DNA of 12,880 nt from Phycisphaeraceae bacterium. GTDB taxonomy: Bacteria > Planctomycetota > Phycisphaerae > Phycisphaerales > Phycisphaeraceae. The stretch is taken from NCBI GenBank assembly GCA_020850375.1, contig JADZET010000116.1, positions 1 to 12,880 on the forward strand. Reading direction: 5' to 3'. Shown in pieces: positions 1 to 5,934 of the stretch. Under the pieces are notes generated by a model. It ran no database searches. It was not told the DNA's origin and saw nothing but the letters and a program-made list of their open reading frames with translations. Positions within the stretch are counted from its first letter, which is position 1, and each line of letters opens with the position of its first letter. The position numbers and the translations under genes are program-made.

Positions 1-2
1 CG

Positions 3-851
3 TCGATCACGGTTGTCGTCTTCACGCTGATCATGCCCGGCATCGGTCAGGTTCGGCAGGCCTCGATCACGACCGGCTGCCAGGGCAACACCAAGTTCCT
101 CTGCGACATGGCCCTGCACTACGCGGCCGAGCACCAGAACATCGGCGTGCCCGACGAGCGCAAGCCGGCGTACAGGGTGTTCGGCGGACAGATTGTGCCG
201 GCCAACAACTACGGCTGGGAGATCGGCGCTGTCACGACGGAGGCGGACCATCGATTCAGCTGGCTCGGCATCCTCGAGGACAAGGGCTATCTCCCGACGG
301 AGAACCTTGGTCGACTGATCTGCCCGGTCATCCCCAACGATCATCGCCGTAACTCCAGCTACGATCGCGACACCGGGATCTACCACTGGCCGACGGACTA
401 CGTGCTCAACACGTTCGGGCTCAATGCCAGCACCGAGCTGGCCGAGGAGCCGGCCCGAAATGTGATGGTCGCCGAGCCGAACATGACCCGCGCAGCGGTC
501 AATTTTTTTGTGCTGAGCGTCGAGCCCGGCACGTTCGGTATCGGCCGCAATGATCTTGAGCAACAACGGGTGGGGTCCTTGTCCTTCGGTTTCGTCGACG
601 GCCACGCCTCGCGTGTACGCATTCCCAACGAGGACAGCAGCGTCAATCGAGCGAAAGCCATCTTGCTGGGCAGCTACCCCGAGCTGGCGCTGAGCCTGGG
701 CTCGCCGCCGATATCCATGACCTCCGCTTATAACAATGTCATGTGGTGGCATCGCGGCAACGTGGCCGGCACCGGGAGCGCTTACCAGCTGACCTCGATC
801 CGTTACCAGCCGGTGAACAACCTCACTGTGGCGCGGACGCTGCCGGAATAG
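3..851 (+). CDS. Type IV pilin-like (pseudopilin) protein, 5' end outside the window
   Basis: About 282 residues are visible, and the frame is open to the left edge, so the true start lies upstream. The first visible residues form a hydrophobic stretch (ITVVVFTLIMPGIGQVR) followed by a cysteine and 'GNTKFLCDMALHYAAEHQN'. This matches the end of the N-terminal helix and the following segment of the prepilin-type proteins that are abundant in planctomycetes (pattern: hydrophobic helix, LPALGKAR, C-x-NL, YA-x-x-H). Near the C-terminus 'FGFVDGHASRV' matches the DG-H motif of that family. The histidine usually found ten residues before the Asp-Gly appears to be an arginine here. By family, such proteins are exported, processed by prepilin peptidase and held in the inner membrane or a pseudopilus; their individual roles are mostly unknown. 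A strong terminator follows 56 bases after the stop. The ATG at 33 is internal to the helix and is not the real start. Confidence 0.75.
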   Translation, partial: SITVVVFTLIMPGIGQVRQASITTGCQGNTKFLCDMALHYAAEHQNIGVPDERKPAYRVFGGQIVPANNYGWEIGAVTTEADHRFSWLGILEDKGYLPTENLGRLICPVIPNDHRRNSSYDRDTGIYHWPTDYVLNTFGLNASTELAEEPARNVMVAEPNMTRAAVNFFVLSVEPGTFGIGRNDLEQQRVGSLSFGFVDGHASRVRIPNEDSSVNRAKAILLGSYPELALSLGSPPISMTSAYNNVMWWHRGNVAGTGSAYQLTSIRYQPVNNLTVARTLPE

Positions 852-906
852 TCTTGATGTTCTCTCCTCTGCCGCGACGGGCCCCGCATGGGTCCGTAGC
901 TCCTTT

Positions 907-949
907 CCCGCACGGACGAGCCGACCCCCGGCTATCCGTGCGGGTTTTT
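907..949 (+). terminator. Rho-independent terminator of the pilin-like gene
   Basis: A perfect 10-bp stem (CCCGCACGGA at 907-916 with TCCGTGCGGG at 935-944) is followed directly by TTTTT at 945-949. The 18-base loop contains a further 5-bp stem (AGCCG 919-923 with CGGCT 929-933). The orientation fits the end of the upstream + strand gene. Confidence 0.88.
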
Positions 950-990
950 CATGCGGGGATCGCTGGACCGTTGATCATGGCCCGACAATG

Positions 991-1023
991 ACAGGGCCGC
1001 TCCCCTGCCGGGCGCGGCCCTGG
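991..1023 (-). terminator. GC-rich hairpin downstream of the cheV-like gene
   Basis: A perfect 9-bp inverted repeat (CAGGGCCGC at 992-1000 with GCGGCCCTG at 1014-1022) lies about 43 bases beyond the stop of the minus-strand cheV-like gene. On the minus strand it is followed by GTCATTGTC, only a weak T-run. It may end cheV transcription. A smaller hairpin (GTCCGCC at 1043-1049 with GGCGGAC at 1052-1058) lies between it and the stop codon. Confidence 0.35.
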
Positions 1024-1064
1024 TCATCACTATCCATGTGAGGTCCGCCGGGGCGGACATCGGG

Positions 1065-1991
1065 TCAGGCGGCGGTCTTGCGGGCCTCGTGGACGCAGCG
1101 GTCGACGAGGTCGACCAGGTGCGGGAGGTCGGGCTTGGCGATCTGCTCGTCGGCGCCGACCTGCTCGCCCTTGTGCAGGGTATCGGCCGTGATCAGCGAG
1201 CTGAAGAGGATGACGGGCATCTTCTTCATGGCGGCGTCGGCCTTGATCTTGCGGGTCAGGTGCAGGCCGTCGACGCGGGGCATCTCGATGTCGGTGATGA
1301 CCACGTCGGCATTGCCTCCGGGCTGATTCAGGGCGGCCCAGGCGTCCTGGCCGTTGGAGAACGCCCGCACCTGGGTGTAGCCGCTCTGGCGCAGGACGCG
1401 CTCCATGATGCCGCGGATGAACTTGCTGTCCTCGGCCAGCACGACCTTGCACTTGCCGCGGTCGACGCCGAGCTTGTTCTCGACGCGGTCGATGTGCAGG
1501 CGGTCCTCCATGCTGATGTGGTCGACGATGGACTCGAAGTCGAGCATGAGGACGAGGCGGTCCTCGATCTCGGTGATGCCGGTGATGGCGAAGTGGGACT
1601 TGGCGTCGGTCTCGGGCACGTCCTTCATGTGCCCCCAGTTCATGCGGTAGATCTGCTCGACGCGTTCGACCTGGAAGGCTGAGCGGCGGCCGTTGAACTC
1701 GGTGACGATGATCCGCCGCTGGTCGCTCTGGGCGGGGAGCTGGAGGTACTTGTGCAGATCGATCAGGGGCAGCAGGCCGCCGCGGAGGTTGAACATGCCC
1801 AGCACGCAGGGATGCTGCCGGGGCGCCGCGGCGACGGGGACGGGCAGGATGACCTCGCGGACCTTGGCCACGTTGACGCCGAAGACGCCCTGGCCGACGG
1901 CGAAGACCAGCACCTCAAGCTCGTTGGTGCCGGACTCGAGGAGGATCTCAGCCTGTCCCTGCTTGGTCGGACCGACGGTGGATGTGCTCAT
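1065..1991 (-). CDS. cheV: CheV-type chemotaxis coupling protein (CheW domain plus response-regulator receiver)
   Basis: The 308-residue protein has a CheW-like domain (about residues 25-165, with 'VLGMFNLRGGLLPLIDLHKYL' type sequence near 63-83) and a receiver domain (about 180-305). The receiver keeps the acidic pair E187-D188, the phospho-acceptor D234 in 'VITDIEMPRVDG', S264/S265 and K286 in 'IAKPD', so it should be phosphorylatable. By family, CheV couples chemoreceptors to the kinase CheA at the cytoplasmic face of the inner membrane, and CheA phosphorylates its receiver for adaptation. The ATG at 1991 is preferred over an in-frame start at 2087. It has GGGGA seven bases upstream, the protein begins as family members do, and a promoter candidate lies between the two starts. 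No other chemotaxis gene is next to it. The domain call is secure; the gene name follows from the domain order. Confidence 0.9.
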   Translation of the reverse strand: MSTSTVGPTKQGQAEILLESGTNELEVLVFAVGQGVFGVNVAKVREVILPVPVAAAPRQHPCVLGMFNLRGGLLPLIDLHKYLQLPAQSDQRRIIVTEFNGRRSAFQVERVEQIYRMNWGHMKDVPETDAKSHFAITGITEIEDRLVLMLDFESIVDHISMEDRLHIDRVENKLGVDRGKCKVVLAEDSKFIRGIMERVLRQSGYTQVRAFSNGQDAWAALNQPGGNADVVITDIEMPRVDGLHLTRKIKADAAMKKMPVILFSSLITADTLHKGEQVGADEQIAKPDLPHLVDLVDRCVHEARKTAA

Positions 1992-2047
1992 GTGTGATGT
2001 CCCCGGGCCGGGCGTATCGAAGACTCCCCCGGACCGCGTCACCGCTC

Positions 2048-2075
2048 GTATCGGCAGGCGGCCGCAACGGCTTGA
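2048..2075 (-). promoter_or_regulatory. Possible sigma-28 (FliA)-like promoter for cheV
   Basis: On the minus strand GCCGATAC (2055 to 2048) matches seven of eight bases of the sigma-28 -10 element GCCGATAA. TCAA (2075 to 2072) lies 16 bases upstream, against TAAA at 15 in the consensus. Transcription would begin roughly 45-50 bases before the cheV start. A flagellar sigma factor would suit a chemotaxis gene, but the -35 part is imperfect. Confidence 0.35.
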
Positions 2076-2096
2076 CCCGCATGACATTTCGGGGGT

Positions 2097-2125
2097 TTGA
2101 CAGTGAAATGGGCTGTTCGTACGCT
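2097..2125 (+). promoter_or_regulatory. Candidate sigma-70-type promoter of tRNA-His
   Basis: A perfect TTGACA (2097-2102) is followed after 17 bases by TACGCT (2120-2125), which keeps the key T, A and final T of the -10 element. The predicted start, near 2132, gives a leader of about 29 bases before the tRNA. Confidence 0.5.
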
Positions 2126-2160
2126 TGAAGGTCTGATCGATGGTCGCCCGCGACCGTGAC

Positions 2161-2235
2161 GGTGAGCGTAGCTCAGTTGGTTAGAGCACCAGGTTGTGGT
2201 CCTGGGGGTCGGGGGTTCGAATCCCCTCGCTCACC
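2161..2235 (+). tRNA. tRNA-His (anticodon GTG)
   Basis: The full cloverleaf can be drawn. The acceptor stem is GTGAGCG (2162-2168) with CGCTCAC (2228-2234), the D stem GCTC/GAGC (2171-2174, 2184-2187), and the anticodon stem CCAGG/CCTGG (2189-2193, 2201-2205). The loop TTGTGGT carries GTG at 2196-2198, and the T loop TTCGAAT is at 2216-2222. The extra G at -1 (2161) faces C73 (2235), the identity pair of bacterial tRNA-His, and is encoded in the DNA. The 3' CCA is not encoded (CTT follows), so it must be added by the CCA-adding enzyme. Confidence 0.97.
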
Positions 2236-2334
2236 CTTTCCGCTTACAGGCTTATCCGACAAGTGACGGGGCGGTCCCATAACCCCGGGGCCGGCCGCGG
2301 GGGATCTGTCGGCACGCGTCCGGCCGTCGGGCGA

Positions 2335-2340
2335 TACACT
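2335..2340 (+). promoter_or_regulatory. TANNNT-type -10 element just upstream of the mlaE start
   Basis: TACACT ends seven bases before the ATG at 2348, the position of a -10 element for a leaderless transcript. No Shine-Dalgarno site is seen between them and no good -35 is present at the usual spacing. This is tentative. Confidence 0.3.
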
Positions 2341-2347
2341 TAGTCGC

Positions 2348-3181
2348 ATGGTCGCGAACCAACTGGCGTACGTCGGCGGGTGGTGCCTGGCCCGGCTCGA
2401 GGGGACGGGGAGGTTCGGGCGGTTCGCCGCCTCGGCGCTGGCGTGGATGCTCCGTGACTTCAACAAGTGGCAGCGCTGGCGGCTGCTGACGCCGCAGCTG
2501 TTTTCCATCGGCACCAAGTCGATCCCGATCATCCTGCTGCTGGGGGTGTTCGTGGGCATGGTGCTGGCCGTCGAGGCGTATGACCAGTTCGCGGCCATCG
2601 GGCAGCAGGACCGGCTCGGGGGCATCATCAACATCTCGGTGGTCAAGCAGATCGGGCCGGTGCTGGCGGCGGTGATGATCGCCGGGCGCGTCGGCGGGTC
2701 GGTCTCGGCGGAGCTGGGCACGATGCGCGTCACCGAGCAGCTCGACGCGATGCGGGTGATGGGGACGGACCCGGTGGCCTACCTGGTGGTGCCACGCGTG
2801 CTGGCGTGCCTGATCATGATCCCGCTGCTGACGGTGCTGTCGGACCTGATGGGCATCGCCGGCGGGTACTGGGTGACGGTCAGGGGCTTCGGCGTCAACG
2901 GCGACGAGTACTGGCGTTTCAGCCGGGCGTTCATCGGGGCGTGGGAGGTCTTCTCGGGCCTGAGCAAGAGCGTGCTGTTCGGGCTGTCGATCGGGCTGAT
3001 CAGTTGTTACAAGGGTTTCAACTGCCGGGAGGGCGCCGCCGGGGTGGGGCGTGCGGCCACCGACGCGTTCGTCACGAGCTTCGTGGCGATCATCATCATC
3101 AACTTCTTCCTGGCCAAGTTCCTCAAGGACCTGTTCGTGGCCATCTACGGCCCGGCGGCGATCACGGCGTTCTCGGGCTGA
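2348..3181 (+). CDS. mlaE: MlaE-family ABC transporter permease (lipid/phospholipid trafficking)
   Basis: The 277-residue protein has the usual length of the MlaE/YrbE permease family. It carries the family signature 'GPVLAAVMIAGRVGGSVSAE' (103-122) and 'EQLDAMRVMGTDPVAYLVVP' (130-149), followed by the C-terminal 'SCYKGFNCREGAAGVGRAA' region (219-237). Hydrophobic segments lie near 58-76, 100-115, 143-180, 205-220 and 240-256. By family it is the inner-membrane permease of a lipid transporter between inner and outer membrane, working with an MlaF-type ATPase and an MlaD-type substrate-binding protein. Neither partner is adjacent: upstream is tRNA-His and downstream the convergent rpsD. The ATG at 2348 has no ribosome binding site, and a -10-like TACACT ends seven bases upstream, so the mRNA may be leaderless. 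The family call is secure; the exact substrate is not known. Confidence 0.92.
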   Translation: MVANQLAYVGGWCLARLEGTGRFGRFAASALAWMLRDFNKWQRWRLLTPQLFSIGTKSIPIILLLGVFVGMVLAVEAYDQFAAIGQQDRLGGIINISVVKQIGPVLAAVMIAGRVGGSVSAELGTMRVTEQLDAMRVMGTDPVAYLVVPRVLACLIMIPLLTVLSDLMGIAGGYWVTVRGFGVNGDEYWRFSRAFIGAWEVFSGLSKSVLFGLSIGLISCYKGFNCREGAAGVGRAATDAFVTSFVAIIIINFFLAKFLKDLFVAIYGPAAITAFSG

Positions 3182-3263
3182 ATTCCCGTCGCGGTTGGGC
3201 TCGATGTGGGGCACTGATCCTGCGTGCCGGTTCGTGGCCGAGAGGTTGATCGTTCGGCACTAC

Positions 3264-3295
3264 GAAGAAAAACCCGCCGGCGTAACGCCGACGGG
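3264..3295 (-). terminator. Rho-independent terminator of rpsD
   Basis: CCCGCCGGCG (3273-3282) pairs with CGCCGACGGG (3286-3295): nine pairs, one C-A mismatch and a TAA loop. On the minus strand the stem is followed by TTTTTCTTC (3272 to 3264), a classic T-run. The hairpin lies 36 bases beyond the rpsD stop. It may also slow + strand transcripts from mlaE, but no T-run exists on that side. Confidence 0.88.
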
Positions 3296-3330
3296 CTTGG
3301 AATATCTGCCGGAGTAACCGTCCCGGGAGC

Positions 3331-3930
3331 TTATCGGTAGAACTCGATGATCAGGTTCATGTTCACGTCGAACGGCACCTGGTCGGGCGTGGGCGCGGCG
3401 GTGACGTTGGCGGTGAGGGTCGAGGGGTCGAAGGCGAGCCAGCCGGGGACCTCGTGGCCGGGGAGCGACTCGAGGGTCTCGCGGACGAGCTTCTGGATGT
3501 CGCCCTTGAGGGTGATGGTGTCGCCGATCTTGACCTCGTAGCTGGGGCGGTCGGTCTTGCGGCCGTTGACCACGACGTGGCCGTGGGCGACGAGCTGGCG
3601 GGCGGCCCAGATGGTCCGAGCCCAGCCGAGCCGGCGGATGACGTTGTCCAGGCGCAGCTCCAGCAGGCGCAGGAGCACCACGCCGGTGTTGCCCTTGGAG
3701 GTGCTGGCCCGGGCGAGATACTTGCGGAACTGCTTCTCGAGCACGTTGTAGTGATAGCGGAGCTTCTGCTTCTCGTTCTGACGGACGCCGTAGTCGCGCA
3801 GGCGCCGGCCGCGGAAGCCGTGCATGCCCGGCGGGTTGAGCTGGCGCTTGGCGGTGTGCTTGGGCGTGTCGGCGATGGGAACACCGACGCGGCGGGAGAG
3901 CTTGAGTTTGGGGCCTGAATAGTTGGCCAT
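3331..3930 (-). CDS. rpsD: 30S ribosomal protein S4
   Basis: The 199-residue protein opens with 'MANYSGPKLKLSRRVGVP' and 'KRQLNPPGMHGFRGRRLRDYG', typical of bacterial S4. It carries the S4 RNA-binding domain from about 90 to 150 ('LELRLDNVIRRLGWA', 'ARQLVAHGHVVVNGR') and ends in 'IIEFYR'. S4 binds 16S rRNA early in small-subunit assembly. The zinc-binding N-terminal cysteines of some S4 forms are absent. The ATG at 3930 is chosen because the protein then starts as in homologues, GGAG lies ten bases upstream, and the in-frame ATG at 3969 would fall at or before the predicted transcription start. The gene has its own promoter (3972-4000) and terminator (3264-3295), so it is a single-gene unit and not part of the rpsM-rpsK-rpoA-rplQ cluster where rpsD often lies. 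Confidence 0.97.
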   Translation of the reverse strand: MANYSGPKLKLSRRVGVPIADTPKHTAKRQLNPPGMHGFRGRRLRDYGVRQNEKQKLRYHYNVLEKQFRKYLARASTSKGNTGVVLLRLLELRLDNVIRRLGWARTIWAARQLVAHGHVVVNGRKTDRPSYEVKIGDTITLKGDIQKLVRETLESLPGHEVPGWLAFDPSTLTANVTAAPTPDQVPFDVNMNLIIEFYR

Positions 3931-3971
3931 GTCGATACGGCTCCGGTTCTTAGCAAAAAGTGGAGCCAAGC

Positions 3972-4000
3972 ATTACAACAGGCCCGGTGCGGTTCGTCAA
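3972..4000 (-). promoter_or_regulatory. Strong sigma-70-type promoter of rpsD
   Basis: On the minus strand TTGACG (4000 to 3995) and TGTAAT (3977 to 3972) are separated by exactly 17 bases, each with five of six consensus matches. Transcription should start near 3965 and give a leader of about 35 bases, too short for a long S4-binding control structure. Confidence 0.82.
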
Positions 4001-4034
4001 GTTGGCGACCGGGCGAGGGTCGGATCGGATGGAA

Positions 4035-4072
4035 GCCCCGGCCGGGCCTGGACCTGGAGGCCCGGCCGGGGC
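4035..4072 (-). terminator. 15-bp perfect hairpin after the glutamate-synthase-like gene
   Basis: GCCCCGGCCGGGCCT (4035-4049) is fully complementary to AGGCCCGGCCGGGGC (4058-4072), with an 8-base loop. It begins 16 bases beyond the stop of the minus-strand gene and is followed on that strand by TTCCATCC, a poor T-run. It is probably a terminator or a 3' stabilising hairpin, and it separates this gene from the rpsD promoter. Confidence 0.5.
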
Positions 4073-4087
4073 GGCCTGAGCGGGTAG

Positions 4088-5623
4088 CTAGGCCCCGACG
4101 GGTTGGCCAACGGTGCTGCCGCGGCGGCGGAGCTCGGCCGTGGCCTCTTCGAGCTGGTTCCAGAGCCGCGGATCGTAGGCGTAGAGCAGGTCGAACATGG
4201 CCGCGACCTGCTCGTCCAGGGCCAGGACATCGATGGTGCTGGCCTTGCGGCCGGCGGCGGGCAGGGGCTGACCAGGCTTAACGGCTGCGAAGTCGTACTT
4301 GCCGATGGAGCTGATGAGCATGCGGGCCTCGTTGGTGACGCCCTCGATGGTGTAGTTGGCCACGCCGCGGGCCCCGGCCTGGACCAGGGCGGTCTCGCCG
4401 GCGAAGTCCCCGGCGAACTGGTCGCGGCCGGCCATGGCAGCGACCAGGACGCCCTTGCCGAAGGCGATGCCGTCGGCGCCCAGGCACAGGACCTTGGTCA
4501 GGTCGCGCCCGGTGAGCAGGCCGCCGGCGATGGTGTAGTCGAGGTGGGTGTAGCGATGCCGGGCCCGTTGGATGGCCATCAGGCAGGTGAGCATGGGCAG
4601 GCCCATGTCGTTCATGGGTCCCAGGGGGCTCATGCCGGTGCCGCCCTCGGAGCCGTCGACGGTCAGGTGGATGCGGATGCCGGCCTCGGCGGCGACCTGG
4701 TCGAGGACCTGGATCTGGGTCATCAGGTCGCCGTACGGACCGGTCTTGAACCAGATGCGGGCGCGGGGGAACAGGCGGATCATGTCGCGGAGTTGTTCGA
4801 GCAGGGACTCCGCCGTGGCGGTGCCGGGCACGGAGTGGCGCTGGTAGAGCGACTGCTCGGTGGCGAAGGGATCGACGGGGAAATGGTAGAGCTTGGCCAG
4901 GCGTTGGGCCTGCTTGCGGGGGACCTTGACCTCGCCGCCCATGCCGGGCTTGGCGCCCTGTCCGCCCTTGGCCTCGAAGCCGATCAGGCCCGCGTCAAAG
5001 AATTCCTTGAGCTCGGGGTCGGCGTAGACGCGTTTCCAGACGCCGGCGCGGGCGTCCTCGACGTTCTGCTGAACGACCACGCCGCCGACGCCGCTCTGGT
5101 GATCCGTGAAGGCTCGGATGCGGTCCTTGAGGGTGGGCTGGTCGGTGTGGATGCGTTCGTCGTAGCCCCACATGTTCACGACGTTCTCGCCGATGCAGTA
5201 GACCAGGCCGGCCTTGGCCGCGCCCATGCCCAGGTCGACGCTGATGGAGTTGGCGACCATGGTCGAGCCCATGGCGGCGATGACGACGGGGGAGTTGACC
5301 TTGAACCCTCCGAGCTGGGCGTGGGTGTTGACGTGGATGTAGAGGGGCTCGGCGCCGATCTTCTCGCGGACGGCCACGCGCTGCGTGCCGAGGAGCTCGG
5401 GCAGAAGGACCACGTCGCGCAGGGCCTTGTAGCGCGGCAGCCCGGGCAGGAACTGCTCGCCGGCGGACTGGGTGTGCCCGAAGGCGGTGCGCAGGTTCTC
5501 GTCCTGGCTGGGGAAGTTGCCCTCGAGCCCGTGCCTGGCTGTGCGCGCCGCGTAGCACAGCATCGGGCCTCGATCGCCGCAGAAGTTGCAGTGGGTACAG
5601 AGTTGATCCTGGACCTTGAACAT
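4088..5623 (-). CDS. Glutamate synthase-like FMN-binding barrel protein
   Basis: The 511-residue protein matches the central FMN-binding TIM barrel of glutamate synthase large subunits. It has 'KGGQGAKPGMGGEVKVPRKQ' (219-238), 'LTVDGSEGGTGMSPLG' (320-335) and 'AGGLLTGRDLTKVLCLGADG' (366-385). It lacks the N-terminal glutaminase domain and the C-terminal beta-helix. The C-x5-C-x4-C ligands of the 3Fe-4S cluster, normally just after the last barrel motif, are absent. Instead four cysteines sit at the N-terminus (C9, C12, C15, C23) and may hold a metal or Fe-S cluster. The start at 5623 has GGAGGA close upstream; an in-frame ATG at 5761 would add 46 proline-rich residues unlike the family. No small-subunit gene is adjacent. 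The upstream gene on the same strand is an aquaporin. It is probably a flavin oxidoreductase of amino-acid or ammonia metabolism; the exact reaction is unknown. Stand-alone relatives occur in archaeal-type glutamate synthases and N-methylglutamate synthase. Confidence 0.85.
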   Translation of the reverse strand: MFKVQDQLCTHCNFCGDRGPMLCYAARTARHGLEGNFPSQDENLRTAFGHTQSAGEQFLPGLPRYKALRDVVLLPELLGTQRVAVREKIGAEPLYIHVNTHAQLGGFKVNSPVVIAAMGSTMVANSISVDLGMGAAKAGLVYCIGENVVNMWGYDERIHTDQPTLKDRIRAFTDHQSGVGGVVVQQNVEDARAGVWKRVYADPELKEFFDAGLIGFEAKGGQGAKPGMGGEVKVPRKQAQRLAKLYHFPVDPFATEQSLYQRHSVPGTATAESLLEQLRDMIRLFPRARIWFKTGPYGDLMTQIQVLDQVAAEAGIRIHLTVDGSEGGTGMSPLGPMNDMGLPMLTCLMAIQRARHRYTHLDYTIAGGLLTGRDLTKVLCLGADGIAFGKGVLVAAMAGRDQFAGDFAGETALVQAGARGVANYTIEGVTNEARMLISSIGKYDFAAVKPGQPLPAAGRKASTIDVLALDEQVAAMFDLLYAYDPRLWNQLEEATAELRRRGSTVGQPVGA

Positions 5624-5879
5624 AGGACTCCTCCGTAAGAAAGGCAGACACGTTGGGAACGGTGGCACCCGCGATGGGCCCGGGGGGAACGGCCGGGCCA
5701 TCAAACGACACAGACGACCGATGACGGCCGTCAGCTTACTACAGGTGTTCACCGGACTCAATGATGACCGCGAGAACCGACAGGCCCCCGGGGGTCGCTG
5801 GAAGAACCCCGGAAGGTTCCCTCGGGGCGGCCCAAGGGAATTAACTTCGGCCAGTCATTGCCTTACGGAAGAAGAACCG
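5624..5879. other. Intergenic region between the glutamate-synthase-like gene and the aquaporin
   Basis: No credible gene is seen. The region holds the GGAGGA ribosome binding site of the minus-strand gene next to 5623 and the AT-rich word AATTAACTTC-GGCCAG at 5839-5854, which recurs upstream of the aquaporin. Its right end abuts the aquaporin's terminator hairpin. A very weak -35/-10 pair on the minus strand (TTGAGT, 17 bases, TAAGCT, upstream of 5720) is the only promoter-like sequence noticed. Confidence 0.5.
5839..5854 (-). promoter_or_regulatory. Shared upstream motif, copy 1 (before the glutamate-synthase-like gene)
   Basis: AATTAACTTC followed directly by GGCCAG (given on the + strand). 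The same two words, separated by TTT, occur at 6714-6732 upstream of the aquaporin. An AT-rich 10-base word is rare in this high-GC sequence. This copy lies about 215 bases before the start codon at 5623. Confidence 0.35.
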
Positions 5880-5920
5880 TCCCGGAGCCACGGCCCGGAT
5901 GGCGGACCGTGGCCCCGGGA
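5876..5920 (-). terminator. Terminator hairpin of the aquaporin gene
   Basis: TCCCGGAGCCACGG (5880-5893) pairs with CCGTGGCCCCGGGA (5907-5920): 13 pairs and one mismatch. It begins 14 bases after the aquaporin stop. On the minus strand it is followed by CGGTTCTTCTTC, a broken T-rich run. Confidence 0.55.
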
Positions 5921-5934
5921 TGCTGGGGGTGGGA

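Noticed and set aside
1992..2087. N-terminal extension of CheV to an ATG at 2087
   Set aside because: The extra 32 residues do not resemble CheV, the start has no good ribosome binding site, and a promoter candidate falls inside it.
2278..2302. Hairpin after tRNA-His in the CCCCGGGG-rich stretch
   Set aside because: Pairing is irregular and there is no T-run after it.
3931..4087. Riboswitch or S4-binding leader before rpsD
   Set aside because: The predicted transcription start leaves only about 35 bases of leader; the large hairpin at 4035-4072 lies upstream of the promoter.
4103..5638. 511-codon open frame on the + strand
   Set aside because: It lies antisense to the glutamate-synthase-like gene and has the Gly/Ala/Val/Asp/Leu-rich composition typical of high-GC shadow frames, with no known motif.
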